A stretch of 64,000 nt of DNA from Propionibacterium sp. GTDB lineage: Bacteria; Actinomycetota; Actinomycetes; Propionibacteriales; Propionibacteriaceae. This document shows, in pieces, positions 1-8,982 of the stretch. A program made the position numbers and the translations under genes. The first letter of the stretch is position 1. Every line of letters starts with the position of its first letter. The stretch covers positions 240,772 to 304,771 of the forward strand of contig JAAYVB010000025.1 in the NCBI GenBank assembly GCA_012517405.1, in the 5' to 3' direction. The notes under the pieces were generated by a model. It made no database searches and was not told the origin of the DNA. It was given only the letters and a program-made list of their open reading frames with translations.

Positions 1-740
1 TCGACCAGCGTTGCCCTCCTGGCAAGCAGGATCGTGATGGGCACGACGATGATGGTGCCGATCAGCACGGGCAGCACCTGCGTCCACTGCCGGCCGTCCA
101 GGGATCCGGCGATCCAGATATTGGCCGAGACCGCCTGCTCCACCTGACCGCGCACCATGAGCAGGCTGTTGTAGGAGCCGAGCAGCGCTCCCACGCCCAG
201 CCCGATCAGGACGAGCCGGTAGCCGCCGGTCACCCCGCCTTTCAGGCTCAGCAAGTAGATCGCCAGCGCGGTACCGACGCCGCCGGCCAGGGCGGCGAGC
301 ATCACTTGGACCGGCCCCGCGTCGAACAAGACGATCTGGGTGATCGCGCCACTGGCAGCGCCGGTGGTCAGGCCGATCACGTCCGGGGAACCGAGCGCGT
401 TGTTGGACACCGACTGAAACACCGCACCCGAGACGCCGAGGGCCGCGCCGGCGGTCAGCGCCGCCACGACCCGCGGCATCCGCAGCCCCAGGGCGAGCAC
501 ATGTTTCCGCTCGCCGTTGCCGAAGATGGCGGGGATGATGTCGCCGAGCGGGACTGCCACCTTGCCCTGGGTGAGGCCGATGAGGGCCAGCAGCACCGCG
601 ACAGCCAGCAGAATGCCGATGACCAGCAGCGCCCGGGGTTGGACGAGCAGCGAGAAGTTCCTGCCGCGCAACACCCGCCCGGTGACGATGGGGCTGGGCT
701 GCGAGCCGGACGACGCCCCGCGCGTGGTCGCGCGGTTCAC
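1..740 (-). CDS. FecCD-type iron-siderophore ABC permease (3' end cut by window edge)
   Basis: Second permease of a siderophore ABC importer; the reading frame runs off the left edge. It starts with GTG at 740, overlapping the TGA of the upstream permease by four bases (GTGA), a sign of translational coupling. About 20 polar residues precede a membrane segment, then the FecCD-family stretch LRMPRVVAALTAGAALGVSG and further hydrophobic helices. It would form the channel heterodimer with the next gene. The ATPase gene is presumably beyond the edge. The family is clear; the substrate is inferred from the neighbours. Confidence 0.88.
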   Translation of the reverse strand, partial: MNRATTRGASSGSQPSPIVTGRVLRGRNFSLLVQPRALLVIGILLAVAVLLALIGLTQGKVAVPLGDIIPAIFGNGERKHVLALGLRMPRVVAALTAGAALGVSGAVFQSVSNNALGSPDVIGLTTGAASGAITQIVLFDAGPVQVMLAALAGGVGTALAIYLLSLKGGVTGGYRLVLIGLGVGALLGSYNSLLMVRGQVEQAVSANIWIAGSLDGRQWTQVLPVLIGTIIVVPITILLARRATLV

Positions 741-1771
741 AGCTGGGCCAGCTTCCTGCGCCGCACGATCCCGATGAACACCGGCGCGCCGATAAAGCCG
801 ATCATGATGCCAACGCTGATTTCTCCGCTGCTGACCACCAGGCGCCCGGCGATGTCGGCGGCCAGCACGATGACAGCGGCGAGCAGCGCGGTGGCGGGAA
901 TGAGCTTGCGATGGTTGAGGCCGACGATCTGGCGTCCGAGGTGGGGCGCGGTGAGACCGACGAAACTGATCGGGCCGACCGCTGCGGTGGCAGCACCACA
1001 CATCAACATGACCACCAGCGCGGCAGCGCTCAGCACCCTGCCGGGGTGGGCGCCCAGTGAGCGGCTCAGATCCGCGCCGAGGGCGCTGGCGTCCAGTGAA
1101 TTGGCCAGGGCGAAGCAGATCAGCAATCCTGCTAGCACGGCCAGGCCGGTGGGCAGCAGCAGATCGGGGCCACGGCCTTCGAGCGAACCGACGGTCCATG
1201 AGCGGAAGCGGTTGAAGACCTGCTCGTCTGAGTTGATGATGACGATCCGGGTGGCGGCGAGCAGCACCACGCTGAGCGCTGAGCCGGCCAGCACCAGCCT
1301 GACCGGGCCCGCACCCTGACGCACCCCGCCCAGCAGGTAGACGGCGGCACCGGCCAGGCCGGAGCCCAGAAAGCCGAAGACCAGCCCGGCGGTCAACGCC
1401 TGATACTGAAAGATCGCGATACCGCAGGCGACCGCGAAGGTGGCGCCGGCATTGACGCCGAGCAGGCCCGGCTCGGCCAGCGGATTGCGGGTCAATGCCT
1501 GAATGATCACCCCGGACGCACCGAGCGCGGCGCCGACGATGACCGCGATGATGGTGCGGGGCACGCGCACGTTGCGCACCAGCAGGTGTTCGGTCACCAG
1601 CGGATCGAAGTGAAAGTAGGCATCCCACGCCTGCTGCGCGGTGATCGGTACCTCGCCGACCAGCACCGAGACCGGCAGCAGCGCCACGAGCACGACCGCG
1701 GCGACGACGAGCCACACGGCGCGTCCGCTGAGGACACGCCGTGTGGTCTGGTCAGTCGATGATCGCAACAA
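737..1771 (-). CDS. FecCD-type iron-siderophore ABC permease
   Basis: Integral membrane subunit of a ferric-siderophore importer, about 344 residues with roughly 8-10 hydrophobic segments. Family signatures include RVPRTIIAVIVGAALGASG near the N-terminus and GPISFVGLTAPHLGR near the C-terminus, the loop that contacts the ATPase. An open frame extends upstream to 1864, but that part overlaps the end of the binding-protein gene and looks unlike a permease. TTG at 1771 (or 1768), just past the upstream TGA, is the more likely start. It lies in one operon with the binding protein (1776-2774) and the next permease, so iron control by the box at 2819-2837 is expected. Confidence 0.88.
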   Translation of the reverse strand: MLRSSTDQTTRRVLSGRAVWLVVAAVVLVALLPVSVLVGEVPITAQQAWDAYFHFDPLVTEHLLVRNVRVPRTIIAVIVGAALGASGVIIQALTRNPLAEPGLLGVNAGATFAVACGIAIFQYQALTAGLVFGFLGSGLAGAAVYLLGGVRQGAGPVRLVLAGSALSVVLLAATRIVIINSDEQVFNRFRSWTVGSLEGRGPDLLLPTGLAVLAGLLICFALANSLDASALGADLSRSLGAHPGRVLSAAALVVMLMCGAATAAVGPISFVGLTAPHLGRQIVGLNHRKLIPATALLAAVIVLAADIAGRLVVSSGEISVGIMIGFIGAPVFIGIVRRRKLAQL

Positions 1772-1775
1772 CGGA

Positions 1776-2774
1776 TCAGGCGTTCCCGAAGTTCTCCAGA
1801 ATGCTGTCGACGATCTCGGTCGCTGAGTAGAAGTCGATGCGGAAGGAGTTCTTGCCGAGGCCATAGACCTGCTTGTTGACCACGCTGGGCACGTTCGCCA
1901 GCACCGGGTCGTCCGCGAATGCCTGGGCGCCCTCGTTGTCCTGCGAGAGGATGAACGTGGTCTCGGCGGTCAATTCGGTGAGGTTCTCGTAGGACGCGAA
2001 GACGAAGTCGCTGCGCGCGCCGCCCTCTTGGGCGTGCCACTCGGCGTTCGGCTCCTCGATCGTGAAGCCCAGTTCGCTGAGCAGCTGGGCGTGCGGGCCG
2101 GTCGTCATGCCGATCGGGTTGTTCTGGCCGGGGCCGTTGTAGGAGACGATGTTCGCCTTCCCCTCGGGAACGGTGATCTGGCCGGCAACATCGCTGACGT
2201 GCGCCTCGAAGTCGGCGATGGTCACTTCGGCCTGGTCGGTCAACCCGGCTGCCTCGGCCAGTTTGAGAGTGGTGTCCTCCCAGGTGCCGTCAGAGTAGTC
2301 GACAACGATCGTCGGGGCGATGGCCTGCAGATCGGAGATATTGTCCTTCGTCGAGTCCGCGCCGGACGCGGCGACGACGATCAGATCGGGATCTTGGGCG
2401 ATGACGGCTTCCAGGTCGACGCTGCCGGCTGACCACAAGGTCTCGACGCCGTGCTGGGTCGCCACATCGGCCCACTGCGCGAAGAAGTTGCCGTTGGCGG
2501 CGGCACCTGAGGCGATCACCGGCGCATCGAAGGAGAGCATGCTGCCGGTGAGCGTGACGGCGGTCGATACGATACGTTCCGGCTGTGCGGGAATCTCGGT
2601 GGTCGTGCCGTCGGCGTTTTCGAAGGTCAGTGGGAAGCTTGCCGAACTCGACTGCTCAGTCGAGGGGCTGGCACTGGAACCAGCATCTTCGGTGGACGAA
2701 CCACCGCAGGCGGTCAATGCCAGTGCGGCGGCCGCTGCCAGTGCTGAGCCGTAACGGACGAGGCTGCGTGTCAT
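1776..2774 (-). CDS. Iron-siderophore ABC transporter substrate-binding lipoprotein
   Basis: Periplasmic-binding-type lipoprotein of 332 residues that captures ferric siderophore outside the membrane. A signal peptide ends in the lipobox LTAC with Cys23, followed by a Gly/Ser-rich linker. The mature part has the FepB/FecB fold signatures ERIVSTAVTLTGSM and DLIVVAASG. It is the first gene of the operon and two FecCD permeases follow closely. An iron box lies 45 bases upstream. Which siderophore or metal it binds cannot be told from sequence. Confidence 0.9.
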   Translation of the reverse strand: MTRSLVRYGSALAAAAALALTACGGSSTEDAGSSASPSTEQSSSASFPLTFENADGTTTEIPAQPERIVSTAVTLTGSMLSFDAPVIASGAAANGNFFAQWADVATQHGVETLWSAGSVDLEAVIAQDPDLIVVAASGADSTKDNISDLQAIAPTIVVDYSDGTWEDTTLKLAEAAGLTDQAEVTIADFEAHVSDVAGQITVPEGKANIVSYNGPGQNNPIGMTTGPHAQLLSELGFTIEEPNAEWHAQEGGARSDFVFASYENLTELTAETTFILSQDNEGAQAFADDPVLANVPSVVNKQVYGLGKNSFRIDFYSATEIVDSILENFGNA

Positions 2775-2818
2775 AGACGGAGTTCCTTTCGGGGACTCGT
2801 TATCGGACCAAACGCTGG

Positions 2819-2837
2819 TTAGCTTAGCCTCGCCTAA
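2819..2837 (-). promoter_or_regulatory. DtxR/IdeR-type iron box
   Basis: A 19-base site reading TTAGCTTAGCCTCGCCTAA matches the corynebacterial/mycobacterial iron-box consensus TTAGGTTAGCCTAACCTAA at 16 of 19 positions. It lies upstream of the binding-protein start at 2774, where bound repressor would block transcription in iron-replete cells. The match is read directly; the regulator itself is not in the window. Confidence 0.8.
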
Positions 2838-2916
2838 ACCATCCTCGTGGCGTTCGTGCAGGAAATATGGTCACAACACCATAACGGTTGAACCTGAGCA
2901 GTCGAGCCCCGTCAGC

Positions 2917-4203
2917 TCAGTTGAATCGCGCCAACTGGGCGATCAACCCCACCGGCAGTGCACGCCGCCACCAGACGATGTCGTGCCCACCGCGCACCAG
3001 GTCGACGGGGGTCTCGATGAGTTCGCCTCGCGAGCGAAGCGCCTCCCGAGCCTCCAGAACGGTCGTGGCAAGGGTGTTCTCGAGCAGCCCCACCTGAACG
3101 ACGACCGGGGAGCTGGCCCCGGCGGCGTCGGCGAACTCGGTGAACCAGCGTCCCACGACCGGGCTCATCGGAGCGTCGCTCGGCCACCACAGCGACGGGG
3201 ATTGGGCGACAGCTCCGGCGATCGGGCCCCGGTGGCGGACTGCGCTGAGCATCGCGAACAGGCCACCCAGACTCGAGCCGGCAGTGATCCACGGTGCACT
3301 CACGCTGCCCTCCAGCACATCGGCGACCTTCTCGAGCAGCAGTTCGGATTCGTCCAGTTCGCACGCATAGTCCAGCTGCCGGGCGCCTGCGCCACCGGCG
3401 TGCAGCAGAACCAATTGGATCGGCGGTGTCCGCCCGGTGCTGATCGCCTGATGCAACGAGTTGATGAGCAGATCGTCCTGCAGCCAGACTTCGCCGTCGA
3501 GGACGAGCACGACCGGGGCGTCGGCCCCGGCCTGCGAGTGCCGGAAGACCGTCACGGGCACGTCGTTGCCGCTGACTGGCGTGGTGATCTGGTGATCGCT
3601 GCGCTGCCAGCCCTCGGCACGGCTGGATGCCGGCAGCGGCACGGCGCCGGGCAGTGCGATGACACTGTGCTGTTCGGGGTGCAGCTTGTTGGGCAGATGC
3701 TCGCGGGCAAGCGGATCGGTGCGGATGGACTTGGAGATCGACTGGAGCTGGCGCGCGGTGAACGGTTCGTGCAGCGCCGCGCTGGGTAGCGGTGCGGGCG
3801 GAGTGATGAACTGATAGCCCGCGATCCAATCGTTCGGCATCTCGACGCTCAGCACCGCAAGATCGGTGCGGTCGAGCCTGCGCATCAAGGTGTCGGCGGG
3901 GTCGAGGTGATCGGTCAGCCGGTTGGCTGCCAGGTAGACCAGCTTGGCGCCGGCGCCACGGTAGCAGAACGTGACGATGCTGTGGCTCGGCTTCGGTGAA
4001 TGCTCGATCAGTGGGGTGCCATCGGCGAGCTCGGTGGCCACGAACTGGTCGACCAACGCCGAAACCTGGTCGGCGGACGCGGCCGCCAGCGCAGCCTCCA
4101 GGCGCTGCACGGCCGGGGAGACCGCCCGCGGCAACGGCCATGGCCGGAAGCTGTGCGGAGGGATCGTCCTCATCAATCGGGCGCGCCTGGCTTGTTCGTC
4201 CAT
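2917..4203 (-). CDS. Fes-like enterochelin/siderophore esterase
   Basis: Predicted esterase of 428 residues resembling enterochelin esterase Fes, which cleaves imported ferric siderophore in the cytoplasm to release iron. Residues 1-200 resemble the Fes N-terminal domain (GAGAKLVYLAANRLTDHL). The C-terminal alpha/beta-hydrolase domain has the nucleophile elbow GSSLGG with Ser311 and a late His in RGGHDIVWW. No signal peptide is seen. It lies on the same strand just before the iron-uptake operon, which supports the role, but no iron box was found directly in front of it. It starts 23 bases after the ProA-like gene ends, so it may be co-transcribed with that gene. Confidence 0.83.
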   Translation of the reverse strand: MDEQARRARLMRTIPPHSFRPWPLPRAVSPAVQRLEAALAAASADQVSALVDQFVATELADGTPLIEHSPKPSHSIVTFCYRGAGAKLVYLAANRLTDHLDPADTLMRRLDRTDLAVLSVEMPNDWIAGYQFITPPAPLPSAALHEPFTARQLQSISKSIRTDPLAREHLPNKLHPEQHSVIALPGAVPLPASSRAEGWQRSDHQITTPVSGNDVPVTVFRHSQAGADAPVVLVLDGEVWLQDDLLINSLHQAISTGRTPPIQLVLLHAGGAGARQLDYACELDESELLLEKVADVLEGSVSAPWITAGSSLGGLFAMLSAVRHRGPIAGAVAQSPSLWWPSDAPMSPVVGRWFTEFADAAGASSPVVVQVGLLENTLATTVLEAREALRSRGELIETPVDLVRGGHDIVWWRRALPVGLIAQLARFN

Positions 4204-4226
4204 GATCTCGAAGGTTACAGCCCGAT

Positions 4227-5744
4227 TCAGCGGTGCTGCTGGGGATCGTCGTGGTGGGCGAGCAGCTGCCTGGTGGTCAGGTCGGCACCGGTGAGCACTC
4301 CCCCGCGCGCCAGCAGGCGTCCGCGCTCCCAGTTCGACAAGCCGAGTTCGGGCTGGTCGAGGGCGTACTGGCCGTCGACCCAGCGGGTGAATCCGTCGCC
4401 GAGGAACGGTGCGTCCACCAGTGCCCGGAAACGTGCCTGCGCGGTCGCGTCCTCGGCGATCAAGGAGGCGACGAAGTGCGGGCTGTAGCTATTGAACAGG
4501 CCCGCTGCCTGCTCGAGTCCGTCGACGACGACGATGCTGATCTCGGGGGTGTCCTCCCATTCCCATTCGGTGCCGAGCTGGTGGACGGGCAGCAGGGTGG
4601 CGCGCGGCTCCTCGACCACGCCGGCCGCGCGCTTGACCTCGATGGTGGTGGTGAACACGTCGGCGGGCAGCCAGCCCTCGCTGCCGGAGGCGACGTGCAG
4701 CCGCGCCACACCTCCCCGGGCTGCCGCGGCCTGGTCGGCCGCGCCCAGCAGCACCGGGATCAGTTCCTCCGCCCGGTCGGCAGCGACGACCGCGACGTTG
4801 AGGGTATTGCAGACCTTGCGGTCGAGCGAGTGGCGCACGGCCGCGCCGAACCGGGCGCCGTCGGCGCTGGAGTCGGCGATCATCCAGGCGCCGCCGGTGC
4901 CGTGGGCGGAGACCGGGATGCCGGATTGACGGGCTACCGAGGACAGTTCGGTGACCGCGCGTCCCGAGCCGCGGACCACGGCCAGCGCCAGCCGCCGGTC
5001 GCTGAACAGTGCCCAGCCTGCCGAGCGTTCGCGAACCGGGATCAGCGAGATCGTGCCGGCCGGCAGCCCGGCCTGCTGCAGGGCGGGGTCGAGCGAGGTT
5101 TCGCAGATGGCCTGGGCGGTGGCCAGCGCGTCCGATCCGATGCGGAGCACGGCGGTGTTTCCGGTGGCGACCACACCGGCGGCGTCGGCCAGCACGTTGG
5201 GGCGTCCCTCGAAGACGAAGGCGATCACCCCCAGCGGTGCGGTGACGATACGGACATTCCAGTCGTCGTGATCGACGCGGCCGATCTCGTTGCCGGCGCC
5301 CGTGGCCAGTTCGTGTTCGACACGCTCGGCCCAGCCTTGGAGGCCGGCCACCATTTCGTCGCGGGTCTTCTCGCTGACGACCAGCCGGGTGGTGGAGCGT
5401 CCGGCCGTCTTGGCACGTTGCTCGTCGTCGGCATTGGCGGCGGCGATCTGCGGCCAGGACGCGGTGAGGTTGGCGGCGAAGGCCCGGTAGAACTCGGCGA
5501 TCTGTTCGGGGCCGGTGCTGCGCAGCTGCTCGAAGGCGGACGCGGCAGCGTCCACCTGGAGGGTCACGGCCTCGTGCACCGCGGCGGGCACATGCAGCAG
5601 AACGCCGGTGTCCTGCACGGAGTAGAGCCGGTCACCGGGCTGGAAGGCTGCTGCCAGGTCGGCGTCGACCTGGGTGTAGCGGTCTCCCCCGACCGGGATG
5701 ATCATGCCCGGCTCAAGCGAGGTGAGCTGCTGGGTCGCATTCAC
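4227..5744 (-). CDS. ProA-like aldehyde dehydrogenase family protein
   Basis: NAD(P)-dependent aldehyde dehydrogenase-fold protein of 505 residues related to gamma-glutamyl phosphate reductase (ProA). The ProA-like core includes GVIAFVFEGRPNV and the catalytic Cys312 in DRKVCNTLNV. An extra segment of about 60 residues at the N-terminus makes it longer than usual ProA (about 415 residues). No ProB kinase gene is adjacent, so a housekeeping proline role is uncertain and it may be a paralogue. It is followed after 23 bases by the Fes-like gene. Confidence 0.72.
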   Translation of the reverse strand: MNATQQLTSLEPGMIIPVGGDRYTQVDADLAAAFQPGDRLYSVQDTGVLLHVPAAVHEAVTLQVDAAASAFEQLRSTGPEQIAEFYRAFAANLTASWPQIAAANADDEQRAKTAGRSTTRLVVSEKTRDEMVAGLQGWAERVEHELATGAGNEIGRVDHDDWNVRIVTAPLGVIAFVFEGRPNVLADAAGVVATGNTAVLRIGSDALATAQAICETSLDPALQQAGLPAGTISLIPVRERSAGWALFSDRRLALAVVRGSGRAVTELSSVARQSGIPVSAHGTGGAWMIADSSADGARFGAAVRHSLDRKVCNTLNVAVVAADRAEELIPVLLGAADQAAAARGGVARLHVASGSEGWLPADVFTTTIEVKRAAGVVEEPRATLLPVHQLGTEWEWEDTPEISIVVVDGLEQAAGLFNSYSPHFVASLIAEDATAQARFRALVDAPFLGDGFTRWVDGQYALDQPELGLSNWERGRLLARGGVLTGADLTTRQLLAHHDDPQQHR

Positions 5745-5835
5745 GGCTTCTCCTGTCGTCCAAAAGCGAACGCGGCCAGTCTAGACGGGACGACGACGCC
5801 GGGGAGGTAACCGCGGGGCGCCCTGCGGCGACGGT

Positions 5836-6711
5836 TCAGCCGATCGTGGGTGGCAGCGTCGGGCCCTGGCCGTAGGGACCCATCGGCGGCGCTCCCGTCC
5901 ACGGCACGTCGGCCGGCTGGGGGGCGCCGTCGCTTCCCTGGGCATGATGCGCGGCCACCACGACCCGGACGAGTACGGCCAGACTCAGCAGGCCGACGAT
6001 CACGTGCAACGGGATGGAGGCAGCGACGTCCCAGACCGTGTGCAGGATGATCGCCCCGAGGTAGGCGCCGATCGTCGCGAGGGCGCCGAGGCCGGGACGT
6101 CTTCCGGAACGCCAGAACCAGATGGCTGCGCACAGCACGCCCGTCCAGGTGATGTGACCCGCCGGGGCGAAGACCCCGCGGACCAGCAGGGTCGCATCGA
6201 CTGCACCCAGACCGCCGCCGTTGCCCAGCAGCGCATTGAATCCGTAGCCCATGGTTTCCAGCACCGCGAAGCCGGCTCCCGCGGCCACTCCGATGACGAC
6301 CCCGCCCTGCGCGCTGCGCGGATAGGCGACGGCCAGGATGATCAGGGGCACGATGAGTTTTGCCGTCTCCTCAATGAGTCCTACCAACAGCAGCATGGAA
6401 TCTCCGAGTACAGCGGCCGCGATCGATTCGCAGATGGCTGCCACGAGGATTCCCACGACACCGCCGACCAGGGCAGTCACCAGGATGATCCCGGAGGGCA
6501 CCAGCTCGCCGCGGGGCCCGTTCGATGCCCACAACAGCACGGTCAGCGGCACCGTGAGCGCTCCGACCAGGAGCAGCGCAGGGAACAGAGCCGCATCCTG
6601 GGTCAACACGAGGACGAACAGGAGTGCGAGATAGGCGACGATGCCGCCGATAAGCACACTCATCGGAACGAACCGGGTCTGGCGAGGTGAAAGGAAAGGT
6701 GGCTGCACCAT
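5836..6711 (-). CDS. PrsW-family intramembrane metalloprotease
   Basis: Polytopic membrane protein of 291 residues with about eight hydrophobic segments. The PrsW motifs are visible: EETAK at 114-118, FAVLETMGY near 148-156 and a His in GHITWTG near 187, which together form the presumed metal site. In Bacillus PrsW cleaves an anti-sigma factor; the substrate here is unknown and no anti-sigma gene is adjacent. The C-terminus carries a Pro/Gly-rich cytoplasmic tail. It stands alone, 183 bases from tRNA-Ala. Confidence 0.82.
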   Translation of the reverse strand: MVQPPFLSPRQTRFVPMSVLIGGIVAYLALLFVLVLTQDAALFPALLLVGALTVPLTVLLWASNGPRGELVPSGIILVTALVGGVVGILVAAICESIAAAVLGDSMLLLVGLIEETAKLIVPLIILAVAYPRSAQGGVVIGVAAGAGFAVLETMGYGFNALLGNGGGLGAVDATLLVRGVFAPAGHITWTGVLCAAIWFWRSGRRPGLGALATIGAYLGAIILHTVWDVAASIPLHVIVGLLSLAVLVRVVVAAHHAQGSDGAPQPADVPWTGAPPMGPYGQGPTLPPTIG

Positions 6712-6761
6712 GAGGCCGATGCTAGCGGCGCATTCGGGGACGAGGATTGGTGTCCGCCGAT

Positions 6762-8597
6762 TCAGGCGGGCGCATCAGCGACGGCCTCCGGCCGCGCGAA
6801 ATCGTCGACGCGACGGAGTGCTGCGAGATTTGGCTCGAGCTTCGAAGGTGCGCTAGTCTTCTCAGGTCGCCGCGCGAGCGGTGCTGAAAGACTTGGGGCA
6901 TTGGCGCAGTTGGTAGCGCGCTTCCATGGCATGGAAGAGGTCAGGGGTTCGAATCCCCTATGCTCCACATAAAGTGTCTTACGGGAACACGCGACATCGG
7001 AAGATGCGGAGTGTTCCCGTTTGGCTTCCTTGCTCCCGGTCACCTTGTGGACGATCGTCGCGAACGGTTCCGCGAGGCGCGGGCGTATCTGCTCGTCTTC
7101 GGTGATCTCCAGCCGGGTGTAGAACGCTTGGTTCGCGAGCCTCCTGCTTCCGTCGTCTGAGTGCGCGTAGGCGTGGTGCGCGTCGTTCAGCAGCCGCAGG
7201 CTGTCGTGAAGGAACGCCCGCCCGCCGGCGTGTTGTTCGTCGTGCTCGCTGAGGCGCTGCTCGATGTCGGCCAGCCCTGCGCGGATGCGGTCTTGGTGCC
7301 GCTTGAGTGTCGGGAGGTCGATGGCGTCGGCGAAGTGCGCGGCCAGCACCTTGTCGCTCTCTGATTCGAGCTTGGCGCGGTTGGCCATGAGGTCGGCTAT
7401 CTCTTGGTCGCGCCCTGCCATGCGGCTGTCGAACGCGGCATCGACCTCGGCGGCAAGGTGCCGGTAGTCGTCTTCGCTGATCGTGATGCTCGCGTAGGAG
7501 TCCTCGACCAGCCGCTCCGCAACCTGCACGGGTACCGCTCGCCTCGTACAGTTCGTCTTCTTCGCCGCTCGGCCGGAGCAGACGAAGTAGGCGTAGGTCG
7601 TTCCGCGCGGGTTGGTGGCGAAGTCCAGCAGCATCCGCGACCCACAGCCGCCGCAGTGCAGCAGCCCTTTGAGGTGGTGGGCGTGCTGCACGTGCCGGGT
7701 CGCCTGCGCATTGCGTGCTTTCAGGAGCGATTGCACGTGATCGAACAGCGCGGGCTCGATCAATGGCTCGTGCGCACCAGGGTGGAGTGCGCCCTTGTAG
7801 CGGATCGCGCCTGCGTAGTACGGGTTCGTCAGCAGCGAGTAGAACGTCGCCTTACCGAGAGGCTTCGAGGGTCGTTTCGGCGATGGCACCGTGGTCAGGC
7901 CGCGTGCCGTCACGTCGCGCAGCAGCGCGGCGACGGAGGTCTCGCCCTGGGCGTAGGTCTCGAATGCCCATCGGATCAACGGTGCCCGCTCAGGATCGAC
8001 CTCGACTGTGCGCAGTTCCCGGCCCTGCTCGTCGGTGCGGCGCACGTTCAGATAGCCGACAGGTGCACGCATCGGCGTGCCACCTTGGGCGAGCTTCTGC
8101 GTGAGCCCCTTGGTGACCTCGGTGGCGAGGTTGCGGCTGTAGAACTCCGCGATCGAGGACATGATGCCGTGCACCAGCATCCCCGAGGGCGTCTGGTCGA
8201 TGGACTCGGTCGCCGAGACGAGCGTGACCCCGGCGTTGATGAGGGCTTCGTGAATCTTCACGTCGTCGGCGCGGTTGCGGGCGAGCCGGTCGAGCTTGTG
8301 AACGAGACAGAACTGCACCCTGGTCGCGGCGATGAACGCGAGCATGTCCTGCAACCCATCACGATCCGCAGACCGTGCCGACTCGCCCGCGTCCACGAAC
8401 TCGCGCACGATCCGCGCGCCCAGCTCGTCGGCCTTCCTCGCGTTGGCCTCGCGCTGGGCAGGGATCGAGAACCCTTCCTCAGTGCCACCGCGCTCAGCCT
8501 GCTCCCGCGTAGACACTCGCAGGTAGGAGACAGCCAGCAGGACGGGCACGTCGGCGGCGCGATCCGTCGATTGGGTGTTGAGGGTGACGGTGCTCAT
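6762..8597 (-). CDS. Large serine integrase, reading into tRNA-Ala
   Basis: Site-specific recombinase of about 611 residues. ATG at 8597 is chosen because a strong AAGGAGG lies before it; the frame is open to 8774. The resolvase domain begins YLRVSTREQ with catalytic Ser29, followed by the recombinase domain, the zinc ribbon CGGCG...C...C and a coiled coil. The last ~70 residues (from about HRGFEPLTSSMPWKRATN) are the antisense translation of tRNA-Ala and DNA beyond it, so the true C-terminus probably depends on the integration state. It likely integrates and excises the element to its right. Confidence 0.9.
   Translation of the reverse strand: MSTVTLNTQSTDRAADVPVLLAVSYLRVSTREQAERGGTEEGFSIPAQREANARKADELGARIVREFVDAGESARSADRDGLQDMLAFIAATRVQFCLVHKLDRLARNRADDVKIHEALINAGVTLVSATESIDQTPSGMLVHGIMSSIAEFYSRNLATEVTKGLTQKLAQGGTPMRAPVGYLNVRRTDEQGRELRTVEVDPERAPLIRWAFETYAQGETSVAALLRDVTARGLTTVPSPKRPSKPLGKATFYSLLTNPYYAGAIRYKGALHPGAHEPLIEPALFDHVQSLLKARNAQATRHVQHAHHLKGLLHCGGCGSRMLLDFATNPRGTTYAYFVCSGRAAKKTNCTRRAVPVQVAERLVEDSYASITISEDDYRHLAAEVDAAFDSRMAGRDQEIADLMANRAKLESESDKVLAAHFADAIDLPTLKRHQDRIRAGLADIEQRLSEHDEQHAGGRAFLHDSLRLLNDAHHAYAHSDDGSRRLANQAFYTRLEITEDEQIRPRLAEPFATIVHKVTGSKEAKREHSASSDVACSRKTLYVEHRGFEPLTSSMPWKRATNCANAPSLSAPLARRPEKTSAPSKLEPNLAALRRVDDFARPEAVADAPA
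6895..6967 (+). tRNA. tRNA-Ala (GGC)
   Basis: A complete cloverleaf can be drawn. The acceptor arm is GGGGCAT paired with ATGCTCC, the anticodon stem is CTTCC/GGAAG around the loop ATGGCAT, and the T loop is GGTTCGAATCC. The anticodon is GGC, read as alanine. CCA is not encoded. The gene lies antisense within the C-terminal frame of the serine integrase and is very probably the attachment site of the mobile region to its right. Confidence 0.95.
6981..7020. repeat. 10-bp inverted repeat next to tRNA-Ala
   Basis: ACGGGAACAC at 6981-6990 and its exact complement GTGTTCCCGT at 7011-7020 are separated by 20 bases, 13 bases after the tRNA. A short T-run follows. It could be the tRNA terminator or part of an integrase binding site, since it also lies within the integrase frame. 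The repeat is seen; its role is inferred. Confidence 0.5.
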
Positions 8598-8665
8598 GAT
8601 GTGCCTCCTTGCCGGGGTGCTGCTTGGTATCGATCCTCTCGCGCACCCCTGACAAAACGAAGAGC

Positions 8666-8848
8666 TCAGCGGGGCGCAGATGGGAGGAGGCCATCGGGCG
8701 GTGGGAGCCCGTAGGGGTCTGGGTCCCCGTCGAGCCAGGCGCGGTGTCGCACTTCCGCGATGTTCAGCACCCACTCAATCAGCTTGCCGAGGTCAGGCTC
8801 ATCCCGCCGTGTCACCCGCAGCCTCAGATTCCTCGTCTCGATCGCCAT
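8666..8848 (-). CDS. Small hypothetical protein upstream of the integrase
   Basis: A 60-residue frame on the integrase strand (MAIETRNLRLRVTRRDEPDLGKL..., with ATG at 8848; an alternative GTG lies at 8875). Charged N-terminus, Pro/Gly-rich end. It resembles short accessory proteins often found beside actinobacterial integrases, but no function can be assigned. It ends 68 bases before the integrase start, so the two may be co-transcribed. Confidence 0.4.
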   Translation of the reverse strand: MAIETRNLRLRVTRRDEPDLGKLIEWVLNIAEVRHRAWLDGDPDPYGLPPPDGLLPSAPR

Positions 8849-8949
8849 GACGAACAGGTGCACACCCGCCTGCACGATGCACGAAATCCCGTTCCAAGAT
8901 CGACCCCCAAAGAGACGACACGCATCTTGCAGATCGAGGAATCGGCACT

Positions 8950-8973
8950 TACGTCGGTGACGAAACCGACGTA
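8950..8973. promoter_or_regulatory. Perfect 9-bp inverted repeat, putative operator
   Basis: TACGTCGGT and ACCGACGTA flank a 6-base spacer, ending 9 bases before the ATG at 8983. The position suits a repressor site controlling the zinc-ribbon gene and perhaps the restriction-modification genes behind it. It is seen directly; the binding protein is unknown. Confidence 0.55.
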
Positions 8974-8982
8974 CCGTAGAAC

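Noticed and set aside
2325..2330. Avoidance of CTGCAG as proof of PstI specificity
   Set aside because: CTGCAG occurs in the window (here and near 51,964), so no avoidance is seen; the methylase would protect such sites.
4233..5810. Long plus-strand frame of 525 codons opposite the ProA-like gene
   Set aside because: Exact antisense of a well-supported gene, Gly/Val/Arg-rich with no family features; a product of high-GC codon bias.
6895..6967. Integrase tail HRGFEPLTSSMPWK as a conserved protein domain
   Set aside because: It is the antisense translation of the tRNA, so its wide occurrence reflects tRNA conservation.
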